Shown: positions 42,008 to 52,068, counted from the first letter of the stretch. The stretch: 64,000 bases of DNA from Bacillus wiedmannii (GCF_001583695.1 NZ_LOBC01000008.1:62001-126000), one strand, 5' to 3'. Numbers and translations: made by a program. Notes: a model not told the origin generated them from the sequence alone.

Positions 42008-43462
42008 ATGCAAAAATCAATTATTTCTAATATCTTTTATAAAATGCTGCTCAATACATTTAATATTATACTCCCAATCTTAGTTGGTCCTTACGCGTAT
42101 CGAATGCTAGGAGCCAAGTCAATAGGAACTGTTAACTATGCCGAAACTATTTTTAATTATTTTTTCATATTCGCAGTATTTGGTGTATATCAATACGGAC
42201 TACGTGAAATTAGTTTAATAAAAAATGATAAAAGTAAAGTTTCTAAGTTATTTACAAGTCTTTATGTAATTAACTTTACGACTAGTATTTTGGCTTTACT
42301 ATCCTTTTTACTCTTTAGTTACATTGGATACGGTAACGAAAACTTATTCCCTGTCCTTCTAATTTTCGGCTTCAATTTCATTTCAAATATATTTTATGTG
42401 GAGTGGTACAATGAAGCATATGAAAATTATGATTTCATTACTAAAAAAACAATTGTTGTTCGACTTATCTATGTTGGACTTCTTTTCTCTCTAGTTCATG
42501 GAGTGAATGATTATAAAACATTTGCCTGCTTATTAGTGCTCTCAACATTCTTAAATCATTTTATTAGTTTTATATATGTGAAACGCCAAGTCAAATTTGA
42601 TTTTTCTAACTTAACGATTATTCCACATTTAAAACCCTTAGTATTAGTCGTTATTTTTTCAAATGCCAGTATTTTGTACACACAATTAGATCGACTTGTC
42701 TTAGGCGCATACGCAGGAAAAATAGAAGTCGCTTTCTATGTTATGGCTTTCCAAATTATGACTATCATCAATACACTTATGTTAAGTGTTGTACAAGTCA
42801 CGATTCCAAGACTTTCGTATTTATCTGGAAATGCAGCTGAAAATGAATATGAATCTTTATTAAATAGAATTTCAAAAGTATATTTCATTACCTTATTTCC
42901 TGCGGCAATCGGTCTAATGCTCATTGCCCATACGGCCGTCATTATTTATGGTGGAAAGGAATTCGCTCCCGCTGGTAATACTTTAATTATTTTTGCTTTT
43001 TATATGATCACAGTAGGTATTGAGTCTATTTTATCGAATCAAATTATTTATGTGAAAAAGAAAGAAAATATTTTGGTGCGCTTTTTATTTATTTGTGGAT
43101 TCGTCAACTTAGTATCCAATATCGCATTAATATTTTTCGATATACTCACTCCCACAACAGCAATTTTCACAACAACCATTGCAAACATTGGATTAATTAC
43201 TCTCGAATATATATATATAAAAAAGAAATTAAAAGTGAATTATACATTGTTTGATATTCAAAAACTTAAATACCTATTTTATTCTCTAACATTTTTACCA
43301 ATAGCGTTTATTATAAAAAAATTAGTCTCTGGACAAATCATACAATTCGCCCTAGTAATATTAATATGCGGATTAACATACATTCTTATCTTATTTGTAA
43401 CAAAAGATGAGATTCTATTAGCTCTACTAGGAAAGCTACAAGCACGATTCAAAAAGGTGTAA
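42008..43462 (+). CDS. Polysaccharide flippase (Wzx/MATE-like)
   Basis: A 484-residue membrane protein with about 14 helices in the MOP superfamily. The N-terminus NIFYKMLLNTFNIILPILVGPYAYRMLG and the YAETIFNYFFIFAVFGVYQYGLREI segment are typical of repeat-unit flippases (Wzx, RfbX), which move undecaprenyl-PP-linked glycans across the membrane. The basic C-terminal tail ends QARFKKV. GAAAAGGTGG precedes the ATG. The GT2 gene follows after 28 bases, so the two are one transcript. It supplies the export step for the transferases and polymerase encoded nearby. Confidence 0.9.
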   Translation: MQKSIISNIFYKMLLNTFNIILPILVGPYAYRMLGAKSIGTVNYAETIFNYFFIFAVFGVYQYGLREISLIKNDKSKVSKLFTSLYVINFTTSILALLSFLLFSYIGYGNENLFPVLLIFGFNFISNIFYVEWYNEAYENYDFITKKTIVVRLIYVGLLFSLVHGVNDYKTFACLLVLSTFLNHFISFIYVKRQVKFDFSNLTIIPHLKPLVLVVIFSNASILYTQLDRLVLGAYAGKIEVAFYVMAFQIMTIINTLMLSVVQVTIPRLSYLSGNAAENEYESLLNRISKVYFITLFPAAIGLMLIAHTAVIIYGGKEFAPAGNTLIIFAFYMITVGIESILSNQIIYVKKKENILVRFLFICGFVNLVSNIALIFFDILTPTTAIFTTTIANIGLITLEYIYIKKKLKVNYTLFDIQKLKYLFYSLTFLPIAFIIKKLVSGQIIQFALVILICGLTYILILFVTKDEILLALLGKLQARFKKV

Positions 43463-43490
43463 ACGCAACCTCTTAAAGGAGCTGTTAAAA

Positions 43491-44312
43491 TTGAAATTTT
43501 CTTTGATTATGGCCACTTGTGGTAGACGTGATGATATTCTAGATCTACTAAAGTCACTTAAACAACAAACTTATAAAAACTTCGAACTTATTGTAGTAGA
43601 TCAAAATGACATTCCAATCTCTGAGCTCTTTGAGGAATATACCAATAATTTTTCTATTAACTATATTTATACACCTATTAAAGGCCTATCTCGTGCAAGA
43701 AATATCGGCTTACAAGTTGCTAATGGCGATATTATTGCTTTTCCAGATGATGATTGTATTTACGAAACGAATGTCTTAGAGAGCATAGTAGCAACGTTTA
43801 ACTCAAATGCACATATTCAATTTATATCGACAAACACTACAAACATTGAAAAAACAGGATCTTTAATACATGCGCCTGATAAAGACATCATTCTAAATAA
43901 TAAGTATGGATTCATGGGCCCCTCTTTCGCTCTGTTTTTTACAAAACAATTTGTACAAAACGTTGGCACATTTAATGAAGATTTAGGTGTTGGATCTGGA
44001 ACAATTTATGGTGCCGGTGAAGAGACTGATTTCGTACTACGAGGTATGAAAAAAAATTATATAGGTTTATTTAGAAAAAATCTTTTCGTGTACCATCCTG
44101 TAAAAGAGGATACTATAGATGAACAATCATTAAACAGAGCTATTTCTTACGCTGGTGGTTTTGGTAAAGTTATCTGTTTACATTATGGATTTCCTTACCT
44201 TGTACGTGCAGTCGTTGCCGCTATATTCCGCATGATGCAAAATATATTTAACGATAAACGTAAATTCCATGCAAATCGAGTAAGAGGCATTATCCGTGGA
44301 TACTTTAAATAA
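43491..44312 (+). CDS. GT2-family glycosyltransferase (TTG start)
   Basis: A 273-residue GT-A enzyme. It has FSLIMATCGRRDDILDLL at the N-terminus, LIVVDQNDI near residue 33, GLSRARNIGLQVANGDIIAFPDDDC near 64-88 with the metal-binding DDD, and an acceptor-side GEETDFVLRG segment near 180 with catalytic acid. It lacks long hydrophobic helices, so it acts at the inner membrane face. The start is TTG 43491; AAAGGAG lies 8-9 bases upstream and no ATG is suitably placed. It is coupled with the flippase gene upstream and ends at a terminator. Confidence 0.9.
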   Translation: MKFSLIMATCGRRDDILDLLKSLKQQTYKNFELIVVDQNDIPISELFEEYTNNFSINYIYTPIKGLSRARNIGLQVANGDIIAFPDDDCIYETNVLESIVATFNSNAHIQFISTNTTNIEKTGSLIHAPDKDIILNNKYGFMGPSFALFFTKQFVQNVGTFNEDLGVGSGTIYGAGEETDFVLRGMKKNYIGLFRKNLFVYHPVKEDTIDEQSLNRAISYAGGFGKVICLHYGFPYLVRAVVAAIFRMMQNIFNDKRKFHANRVRGIIRGYFK

Positions 44313-44325
44313 TTTTTATTTCCCC

Positions 44326-44370
44326 TAAAAAAGGTGCAATCATTTTTAATAAACTGATTGCACCTTCTAT
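44326..44370 (+). terminator. Terminator after the GT2 gene
   Basis: Stem AAGGTGCAATCA / TGATTGCACCTT with a 12-base loop, preceded by A and followed by a T-rich stretch. Confidence 0.78.
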
Positions 44371-44597
44371 TTATCTATCTTTCTATTATACACAAAATAG
44401 TCTTTTCTAACCCTTCACGCTACGACGTTTTCGGTACTTCTCCAATAAATCTCTCATACTTATCACCATTATATATATTTTTTTCAAAATAATGAAACAT
44501 AATTCTTGAAAAAATATACATTTTGAAATGATAGCATTATACGAAAGAATTTAGTATCATGATTCAAGGTACTATTTCAAGTTGGACGGAGGATATT

Positions 44598-46151
44598 ATG
44601 AGCTTATTAACAGTCGAAAAACTAGGACATACATTTGGTGATCGTACATTATTTAAAGATGTATCCATGCGCTTACTCGCAGGAGAGCATGTTGGATTAG
44701 TTGGAGCAAACGGTGTTGGTAAATCAACATTTATGAATATAATTACTGGTCAGCTTATCCATGATGAAGGTCGTGTAGAATGGACACCTGGTACAAATTA
44801 CGGTTACTTAGACCAACATACAATTTTAACACCTGGTCGCACGATCCGTGATGTATTAGCAGATGCATTTTTACCTTTATTTGAAAAGGAAAAAGCTTTA
44901 AATGAAGTTACAGAAAAAATGGGAACTGCTACACCGGAAGAATTAGAGGAACTTCTTGAGCAAATGGCAGAAATTCAAGATGCTCTTGAAGCAGGTGGCT
45001 TCTATTTATTAGATATTAAAATTGAGGAAGCAGCTCGTGGTCTTGGAATTGATGCAATCGGTTTAGATCGTGATGTTGCTGCATTAAGTGGTGGACAACG
45101 TACAAAAGTATTACTTGCAAAGTTACTACTTGAACAACCAGAAGTATTACTATTAGACGAACCTACCAACTATCTAGACGTTGAACATATTCATTGGTTA
45201 ACAAATTATTTAAAAGAATATCCTCATGCCTTCCTATTAATTTCCCATGATACGGAATTTATGAATAAATGTGTCGATATTATTTTCCATCTAGAATTCA
45301 CAAAAATGACGCGTTATACAGCGACATATGAAAAATTCCTAGAGCTAGCGGAAATCAATAAAAATCAGCATATAAATGCTTATGAAAAACAACGCGAATT
45401 TATTAAAAAGCAAGAAGACTTTATTGCGAAGAACAAAGCTCGTTATTCAACGACGGGTCGTGCAAAGAGTCGTCAAAAACAACTTGATCGCATGGAGCGT
45501 ATTGATCGTCCTGAAACGGCAATTAAGCCAGAATTCTCTTTCAAAGAGTGTCGTGCAAGTAGTCGTTTCGTCTTTGAAGGTGAAGATGTAGAAATCGGAT
45601 ATACACATCCATTATTACCAAAATTAACGATGACAATTGAACGCGGTGAAAAAATTGCAATTGTTGGATGCAATGGTGTTGGTAAATCAACATTACTAAA
45701 AACGATTTTAGGCAAGATTAAACCATTAAGCGGTAAAACAAGCCTTGGTGATTTCCTAACGCCATCATACTTCGAACAAGAAGTAAAAGCTGATAATATA
45801 ACACCGATTGATGATGTGTGGAATACATTTCCTAGCATGGACCAACATCAAATCCGTGCAATGTTAGCAAAATGTGGTTTAAAAAATGAACATATCTCTC
45901 GCCCTTTAAGTCAATTAAGTGGTGGTGAACAGGCAAAAGTTCGTTTATGTAAACTAATGGGAGAAGAAAGTAACTGGCTATTATTTGATGAGCCAACAAA
46001 CCACCTTGATGTTACAGCAAAAGAAGAGCTTAAAAAAGCTATGAAAGCATATAAAGGAACGATTCTACTTGTATGTCACGAACCAGACTTTTATGAAGAT
46101 TGGATAACAAAGGTTTGGGACGTAGAAGAATGGTCTCAACAAAACTCTTAA
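44598..46151 (+). CDS. ABC-F family ATPase (YfmM-like)
   Basis: A 517-residue soluble protein with two ABC domains and no membrane part. The Walker A motifs are GANGVGKST (near 36) and GCNGVGKST (near 358). The signatures are LSGGQRTKVLLA and LSGGEQAKVRL, and the Walker B motifs are LLLDEPTNYLD and LLFDEPTNHLD. The linker (about 235-305) is helical and basic (AKNKARYSTTGRAKSRQKQLDRME, in parts). ABC-F proteins act on the ribosome E-site during stalled or slow translation, and some give antibiotic protection. Length and N-terminus fit YfmM. ATG 44598 is preferred, because GGAGG lies 5-9 bases upstream; the frame from 44559 has none. Confidence 0.92.
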   Translation: MSLLTVEKLGHTFGDRTLFKDVSMRLLAGEHVGLVGANGVGKSTFMNIITGQLIHDEGRVEWTPGTNYGYLDQHTILTPGRTIRDVLADAFLPLFEKEKALNEVTEKMGTATPEELEELLEQMAEIQDALEAGGFYLLDIKIEEAARGLGIDAIGLDRDVAALSGGQRTKVLLAKLLLEQPEVLLLDEPTNYLDVEHIHWLTNYLKEYPHAFLLISHDTEFMNKCVDIIFHLEFTKMTRYTATYEKFLELAEINKNQHINAYEKQREFIKKQEDFIAKNKARYSTTGRAKSRQKQLDRMERIDRPETAIKPEFSFKECRASSRFVFEGEDVEIGYTHPLLPKLTMTIERGEKIAIVGCNGVGKSTLLKTILGKIKPLSGKTSLGDFLTPSYFEQEVKADNITPIDDVWNTFPSMDQHQIRAMLAKCGLKNEHISRPLSQLSGGEQAKVRLCKLMGEESNWLLFDEPTNHLDVTAKEELKKAMKAYKGTILLVCHEPDFYEDWITKVWDVEEWSQQNS

Positions 46152-46162
46152 TTTCTTAAAAC

Positions 46163-46205
46163 AAGCCCTATGCAGACTAAGTTAAGTTTGCATAGGGCCA
46201 TTTTC
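46163..46205 (+). terminator. Terminator after the ABC-F gene
   Basis: Stem GCCCTATGCA / TGCATAGGGC with a 14-base loop, then CATTTT. Confidence 0.78.
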
Positions 46206-46248
46206 ATTGAAATAACTTATAAAATTCATTAAGGAGTTTAGACATATA

Positions 46249-47709
46249 ATGCAAAATATATTTTCTCTAAAAGCCAATGCATTTTTTGTAAAGTGTTTAT
46301 TACTACTATGCCTATTTATTTATGCAGCCATAACATGGTATTCCATATCCATAATTGGAAGTACTTCCGATTCTCGTTTCCTTGTTATAGTCCCACCCAT
46401 TATTATAGGTCTACTCCTTTTACTTATTGGTTACATTGCGAATAAATATATGTCAAAAATAGTATTTACTATTTCACTTATTACTTTAACTTTTTCGATT
46501 CGATTGATCTGGATTCTCAATATTCCAACCCCCATCGAATCTGACTTTGCAGTGATGTACTATAGCGCAGTCCAAGCCGCTAAAGGCGACTTTAGTTTTG
46601 CCCAAAATACATACTATACTTCATGGGTGTATCAACTTGGTTTTACAATGTATCAAGCTTTTATTATAAAATTATTCGGAGAATCTCCTACACTGCTGAA
46701 GATTTTAAATGTTGCATATTGCACAGGAACAACATTACTGATTTATAAGATTACTTCGAAGGTATTTAATGAATGGTCTGGTCGTATTGCAGGGGTAATA
46801 TACTCGCTATATATCCCAAGCATTATAATGAGCTCTGTATTAACAAATCAACACCTTGCTACCTTCTTCTTTTACCTTGGTTTTTATATATTAATTACAA
46901 AGGGATTAAGCCATAAATATATGTGGATTTTTATAGGAATCTTCCTATCGCTAGGAGATATCATCCGTCCACTTGGTGCCTTAATTTTGATTGCCGTAAC
47001 TATTTATACTTTTTTACAAGTAATATTAGGAAAATCAAAACAGAGTGTTTTCCATTCTATAAAAAAACTTGTTGGTATTTTCATCATTTTTTACCTTGTA
47101 CATTATATTATTAGCTACATACTTATATCCACCGGTGTTACACAATATCCGCTCTCTAATCGTGATCCGCTATGGAAATTCACAGTAGGATTTAATCATG
47201 ACACAAAAGGCGGTTATTCTGAGGAAGATGCAGAATATATTACATCCATTGAAATTGGTGAGGAACGGACAGTCGCGGAAAAAAAACTTATTCAAGAACG
47301 CATAGCTGACCCGAAAAAAGTTTTATCTTTATTTAAAGACAAGTTCATACTTATGTGGGCCGATTACGACTCAGCTCCGATGTGGAGTTTATTTGGATTA
47401 GAACATAAAGACAATGATATAATCACATTAAAAGACAACCTTATAAAATACGAAAGATATATTTATGTTACCACCTTGCTATTTGGTATATTGTCACTTC
47501 TTTATCTTATAATAACTAAACAAAATGAAACTCCTTATACATTATTTTTACTACTAATAATTGGTTATGTAGCTATTCATTTCTTAATCGAATATCAAAC
47601 AAGATATCGTTATTTCATCATTCCTAGCTTTACGATTATTCAAAGCTATGGAGTGTATATATGTCATATCCTAATAACAAAAAGAAACTCAATACAAGAT
47701 TTAAAATAA
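46249..47709 (+). CDS. GT-C/GT39-like membrane glycosyltransferase, long paralogue
   Basis: A 486-residue protein with about 12 membrane helices. The first external loop holds the acidic pair ESDFAVMYYSAVQAAKG (near residues 97-113), the usual catalytic site of GT-C transferases that use polyprenyl-phosphate sugars. A 100-residue outer domain (about 305-400) carries DPLWKFTVGFN and a WADYDSAPMW segment. The C-terminal YQTRYRYFIIPSF motif is typical of PMT/ArnT-like enzymes. The central region TTLLIYKITSKVF then SLYIPSIIMSSVLT parallels the shorter gene at 39427-40740. It probably glycosylates an exported glycan or lipid. AAGGAG precedes the ATG. Confidence 0.8.
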   Translation: MQNIFSLKANAFFVKCLLLLCLFIYAAITWYSISIIGSTSDSRFLVIVPPIIIGLLLLLIGYIANKYMSKIVFTISLITLTFSIRLIWILNIPTPIESDFAVMYYSAVQAAKGDFSFAQNTYYTSWVYQLGFTMYQAFIIKLFGESPTLLKILNVAYCTGTTLLIYKITSKVFNEWSGRIAGVIYSLYIPSIIMSSVLTNQHLATFFFYLGFYILITKGLSHKYMWIFIGIFLSLGDIIRPLGALILIAVTIYTFLQVILGKSKQSVFHSIKKLVGIFIIFYLVHYIISYILISTGVTQYPLSNRDPLWKFTVGFNHDTKGGYSEEDAEYITSIEIGEERTVAEKKLIQERIADPKKVLSLFKDKFILMWADYDSAPMWSLFGLEHKDNDIITLKDNLIKYERYIYVTTLLFGILSLLYLIITKQNETPYTLFLLLIIGYVAIHFLIEYQTRYRYFIIPSFTIIQSYGVYICHILITKRNSIQDLK

Positions 47710-47872
47710 AAAGATTATTGAATTTTGTATACACAATACAGATTATCTTATCGACTAATATAAAGGTACACCAAACATGCACAATGCCATATCAACTCTT
47801 TGAAATATTCACGTAATAACGCCCTTACATGATTTACAACAATATAAGGAAGCAGTATTCGTTCATTAATAA

Positions 47873-47910
47873 AAAAGGTAACAATGAAAGCCATCATTGT
47901 TACCTTTTTA
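47873..47910. terminator. Terminator at the 3-prime end of the TetR gene
   Basis: Stem AAAAAGGTAACAATGA / TCATTGTTACCTTTTT containing the tetR stop codon; A and T runs allow either direction. Confidence 0.85.
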
Positions 47911-48772
47911 TATTGTAATACCCCATAAGTCGCAAACGAAATTCCTTTAAATTTGGATATGCCTCTAAATTAGACAGCATCCCTTGAATAACTGGAATCC
48001 TTGGATTTGGTAATCTCATTTCTGCCTCTAAAACATCTAGCGTAATAAGTAATTCATCATCTTCTAATTGATCAGCTAATGTACGCTTAAAAACAATGAT
48101 TTCTTTTAAAAAATGCTCCTTAACTTGTTCTTTAATAAACTCTGATTTACAAAGAAACTCTCCAAGTCTTTCTTCATGTAAAACAGGTTCTTCCGAAGAT
48201 TCTATAAGTCCATCTACTAAATGATCCACCCTTTTTAAAATAAAAGCCGATACATAGGACAAATCAATTTCTGGCGCTTGTAAAATAATTAGTTCTAAAT
48301 ATCCACGGCAGATCCCTTCTACCATAATTACTAAATCTAATAAATACGGCATAACCTTGTCACCATAAATAGACAACAAACTATTTCGATAAAATGCATG
48401 AGATTCCAATTTCATTCGCATCATAAACTCTTCTACTTCTTTATTAAAAGGTATAGCATTTTCCCTCGCATGCATAATAATAAATTCTTTATGCTTTTGT
48501 ATATCATTAAACTGGCAATGCAATTGTTTTGCAAATTTTTCACGCGGCAATAACGATTCTTTTTCAATATCCATCATTTTATTTTGAATCTTGTCATAGT
48601 AATATCGAAGTGTTGCTAATAAAAGTTCCTCTTTCGATTTAAAGTATAAATAGAAAGCTCCCTTAGATATGCCACAAGCGGTCACAATTTCCTGTACTGA
48701 TGTCGCATTTACACCCTTAGTCGCAAATAACTTCATAGCCATCTCTATAATTAAACGCTCTTTTTCTTTCAT
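47900..48772 (-). CDS. TetR-family repressor (YerO-like)
   Basis: A 290-residue regulator. The N-terminal helix-turn-helix is at residues about 20-50 (GVNATSVQEIVTACGISKGAFYLYFKSKEELL, in parts). The large all-helical ligand domain is longer than in most TetR proteins. Size, domain layout and divergence from an RND exporter agree with B. subtilis YerO, which represses yerP/swrC. Two palindromes over the exporter promoter (48844-48857, 48877-48890) fit its operator. AGGAGA precedes the ATG. Likely ligands are membrane-active compounds or lipids that the exporter removes. Confidence 0.9.
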   Translation of the reverse strand: MKEKERLIIEMAMKLFATKGVNATSVQEIVTACGISKGAFYLYFKSKEELLLATLRYYYDKIQNKMMDIEKESLLPREKFAKQLHCQFNDIQKHKEFIIMHARENAIPFNKEVEEFMMRMKLESHAFYRNSLLSIYGDKVMPYLLDLVIMVEGICRGYLELIILQAPEIDLSYVSAFILKRVDHLVDGLIESSEEPVLHEERLGEFLCKSEFIKEQVKEHFLKEIIVFKRTLADQLEDDELLITLDVLEAEMRLPNPRIPVIQGMLSNLEAYPNLKEFRLRLMGYYNIKR

Positions 48773-48835
48773 ATCATGTCTCTCCTAAATTTAATCTCGC
48801 ATCTTATTATGAATTTATTATACCATCCCTTTTCA

Positions 48836-48890
48836 TTGACGGCTGACCAATCAGTCAGTTATATTATGTATTAGACTGACCAGTTGGTCA
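48836..48890 (+). promoter_or_regulatory. RND exporter promoter with two TetR-type operators
   Basis: TTGACG (48836-48841) and TATATT (48860-48865) are spaced 18 bases. The 14-base dyad TGACCAATCAGTCA (48844-48857) fills the spacer, and TGACCAGTTGGTCA (48877-48890) lies just downstream of the -10. The half-site TGACC/GGTCA is typical of QacR/TetR-like repressors. Binding would block the exporter and, from the divergent side, the repressor gene itself. Confidence 0.8.
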
Positions 48891-48915
48891 ATACAATACA
48901 AAAGGGAGCGCAAAC

Positions 48916-51900
48916 ATGAACAAATTCATTAATTTCTCGTTAAAAAATAAGTTCGCAGTTTGGCTACTAACCATTATTGTTACCATTGCAGGTATTTATT
49001 CTGGGCTGAACATGAAGCTGGAAACAATTCCTGATATTACAACACCGGTTGTAACAGTAACCACGGTTTATCCTGGTGCTACACCAGAAGAAGTAGCTGA
49101 CAAAGTTTCAAAACCGATGGAAGAGCAACTGCAAAATTTAAGTGGTGTAAACGTTGTTAGTTCATCATCTTTTCAAAACGCATCTTCTATTCAGATAGAA
49201 TATGATTTTGATAAAAATATGGAAAAGGCTGAAACAGAAATTAAAGAAGCTCTCGCAAATGTGAAATTTCCAGAAGGTGTAAAAGACCCGAAAGTTTCAC
49301 GTGTAAACTTTAATGCCTTTCCAGTTATTTCGTTAAGCGTAGCAAGTAAAAATGAATCTTTAGCTACCTTAACTGAAAATGTAGAGAAGAATGTTGTGCC
49401 AGGATTAAAAGGACTTGATGGTGTTGCATCTGTTCAAATTTCAGGTCAACAAGTAGATGAAGTACAACTTGTCTTCAAGAAAGATAAGATGAAAGAATTA
49501 GGTTTAAGTGAAGATACTGTAAAAAATGTAATTAAAGGATCGGACGTATCTTTACCACTTGGCTTATATACATTTAAAGATACAGAAAAATCGGTTGTTG
49601 TAGATGGGAATATTACGACAATCAAAGCATTAAAAGAATTAAAGATCCCGGCTATACCTTCATCACCTAGCGGTCAAGGTAGTCAAAACGCTGGAGCTGG
49701 TACACAAACACCGCAAATGAATCCAGCGGCTATGAACGGGATTCCGACAGTTACATTAGACGAAATTGCTGACATTAAAGAAGTCGGAAAAGCAGAATCT
49801 ATTTCTCGAACAAATGGAAAAGAAGCAATTGGAATTCAAATTGTGAAAGCTGCTGACGCGAATACTGTTGATGTTGTAAATGCAGTGAAAGATAAAGTAA
49901 AAGACCTTGAGAAAAAATATAAAGACTTAGAGATTATTTCAACATTCGACCAAGGTGCACCGATTGAGAAATCAGTAGAAACAATGCTGAGCAAAGCCAT
50001 TTTTGGTGCTATCTTTGCGATTGTTATTATTATGCTGTTCCTACGAAATATCCGAACAACATTAATCTCTGTCGTTTCCATACCACTTTCTTTATTAATT
50101 GCTGTATTAGTCATAAAACAAATGGATATTACACTTAACATTATGACACTTGGAGCAATGACAGTCGCTATTGGACGCGTTGTTGATGACTCCATTGTTG
50201 TTATTGAAAATATTTACCGACGAATGTCGTTATCAGAAGAGAAACTGCGCGGAAAAGATTTAATTCGTGAAGCTACGAAGGAAATGTTCATCCCAATTAT
50301 GTCTTCTACCATTGTAACAATTGCTGTATTCTTACCGCTTGGACTAGTAAAAGGTATGATTGGTGAAATGTTCTTACCATTTGCCTTAACTATCGTCTTC
50401 GCTTTATTAGCATCGTTACTAGTAGCAGTTACAATCGTGCCGATGTTAGCTCACTCTTTATTTAAAAAAGAGAGCATGAGGGAAAAAGAAGTACATCATG
50501 AAGAAAAACCAAGTAAATTAGCAAATGGGTATAAACGCATACTTGCATGGGCTTTAAATCACAAAATTGTTACATCAAGTATCGCTGTCCTTCTATTAGT
50601 TGGTAGTCTTGCACTAGTGCCAATTATCGGTGTAAGTTTCTTACCAGCTGAAGAAGAAAAAATGATCATTACAACGTACAATCCTGAACCAGGGCAAACG
50701 TTAGAAGACGTTGAAAAAATTGCAACGAAAGCTGAGAAGCACTTCCAAGATAATAAAGACGTCAAAACAATTCAATTCTCATTAGGTGGAGAAAACCCAA
50801 TGAGCCCTGGTCAATCAAATCAAGCAATGTTCTTCGTACAATATGATAACGACACGAAAAACTTTGAAAAAGAAAAAGAACAAGTCGTTAAAGATTTACA
50901 GAAGATGTCTGGAAAAGGTGAATGGAAAAACCAAGATTTCGGAGCGAGTGGCGGTAGTAATGAAATTAAACTATACGTTTACGGAGATAGCTCTGAAGAA
51001 ATTAAGCCTGTCGTAAAAGATATTCAAAATATCATGAAGAAAAATAAAGACTTAAAAGATGTAGACTCTAGTATTGCAAAAACGTATGCAGAATACACTT
51101 TAGTCGCAGATCAGGAAAAACTAAGCAAAATGGGTCTAACGGCTGCACAAATCGGAATGGGACTTTCTAATCAACATGATCGCCCTGTTGTGACAACAAT
51201 TAAAAAAGACGGTAAAGATGTCAATGTATATGTAGAAGCTGAAAAGCAAAATTATGAAACAATCGATGACTTAACAAATCGTAAAATTACAACGCCACTT
51301 GGTAATGAAGTGGCTGTGAAAGATGTTATGACTGTAAAAGAAGGGGAAACTTCGAATACAGTGAAACACCGTGATGGCCGTGTTTATGCAGAAGTAAGTG
51401 CAAAACTAACATCTGATGACGTTTCAAAAGCATCTGCCGCGGTTCAAAAAGAAGTAGATAAAATGGATCTTCCTTCCGGCGTAGATGTTTCTATGGGCGG
51501 CGTTACAAAAGATATTGAAGAATCATTCAAGCAACTTGGCTTAGCGATGTTAGCTGCGATTGCGATTGTATACTTCGTTCTTGTCGTTACATTTGGTGGT
51601 GCTCTTGCACCATTCGCAATTTTATTCTCGCTACCATTTACAATTATCGGAGCTCTTGTTGCCTTATTAATCTCTGGTGAAACGTTAAGTGTCTCTGCAA
51701 TGATCGGTGCGCTTATGTTAATCGGTATCGTTGTAACAAACGCAATCGTGCTTATCGACCGCGTTATTCATAAAGAAAATGAAGGTCTATCAACACGTGA
51801 AGCTTTATTAGAAGCTGGTGCAACACGCCTTCGTCCAATTTTAATGACTGCAATTGCAACAATTGGGGCTCTTATCCCGCTTGCATTAGGATTTGAAGGT

Positions 51901-52032
51901 AGCGGCTTAATTTCTAAAGGACTTGGTGTAACAGTAATTGGTGGATTAACAAGTTCAACGTTATTAACACTTCTTATTGTCCCAATCGTTTATGAAGTAT
52001 TAAGCAAGTTCAAAAAGAAAAAAGCAAAATAA
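48916..52032 (+). CDS. swrC: RND-family efflux pump permease (SwrC/YerP-like)
   Basis: A 1038-residue inner-membrane proton antiporter of the AcrB/HAE type. A helix at 12-32 is followed by the first large outer domain (porter: IPDITTPVVTVTTVYPGA near 42-59) and then six helices with the GRVVDDSIVVIENIYRR block (proton-relay Asp pair, near 419-435). A second helix/domain repeat begins near 555. The hydrophilic, Gly/Pro/Gln-rich stretch near 252-275 (SGQGSQNAGAGTQTPQM) is a likely flexible loop. In B. subtilis SwrC exports surfactin and confers resistance to it. No membrane-fusion protein gene adjoins. GGGAGCG precedes the ATG. Confidence 0.92.
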   Translation: MNKFINFSLKNKFAVWLLTIIVTIAGIYSGLNMKLETIPDITTPVVTVTTVYPGATPEEVADKVSKPMEEQLQNLSGVNVVSSSSFQNASSIQIEYDFDKNMEKAETEIKEALANVKFPEGVKDPKVSRVNFNAFPVISLSVASKNESLATLTENVEKNVVPGLKGLDGVASVQISGQQVDEVQLVFKKDKMKELGLSEDTVKNVIKGSDVSLPLGLYTFKDTEKSVVVDGNITTIKALKELKIPAIPSSPSGQGSQNAGAGTQTPQMNPAAMNGIPTVTLDEIADIKEVGKAESISRTNGKEAIGIQIVKAADANTVDVVNAVKDKVKDLEKKYKDLEIISTFDQGAPIEKSVETMLSKAIFGAIFAIVIIMLFLRNIRTTLISVVSIPLSLLIAVLVIKQMDITLNIMTLGAMTVAIGRVVDDSIVVIENIYRRMSLSEEKLRGKDLIREATKEMFIPIMSSTIVTIAVFLPLGLVKGMIGEMFLPFALTIVFALLASLLVAVTIVPMLAHSLFKKESMREKEVHHEEKPSKLANGYKRILAWALNHKIVTSSIAVLLLVGSLALVPIIGVSFLPAEEEKMIITTYNPEPGQTLEDVEKIATKAEKHFQDNKDVKTIQFSLGGENPMSPGQSNQAMFFVQYDNDTKNFEKEKEQVVKDLQKMSGKGEWKNQDFGASGGSNEIKLYVYGDSSEEIKPVVKDIQNIMKKNKDLKDVDSSIAKTYAEYTLVADQEKLSKMGLTAAQIGMGLSNQHDRPVVTTIKKDGKDVNVYVEAEKQNYETIDDLTNRKITTPLGNEVAVKDVMTVKEGETSNTVKHRDGRVYAEVSAKLTSDDVSKASAAVQKEVDKMDLPSGVDVSMGGVTKDIEESFKQLGLAMLAAIAIVYFVLVVTFGGALAPFAILFSLPFTIIGALVALLISGETLSVSAMIGALMLIGIVVTNAIVLIDRVIHKENEGLSTREALLEAGATRLRPILMTAIATIGALIPLALGFEGSGLISKGLGVTVIGGLTSSTLLTLLIVPIVYEVLSKFKKKKAK

Positions 52033-52068
52033 AAAAATAACCTCGCTAATTGCGAGGTTATTTTTTAT
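52032..52068. terminator. Bidirectional terminator between the RND gene and msrAB
   Basis: Stem AAAAAATAACCTCGC / GCGAGGTTATTTTTT with a 5-base loop. Confidence 0.9.
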
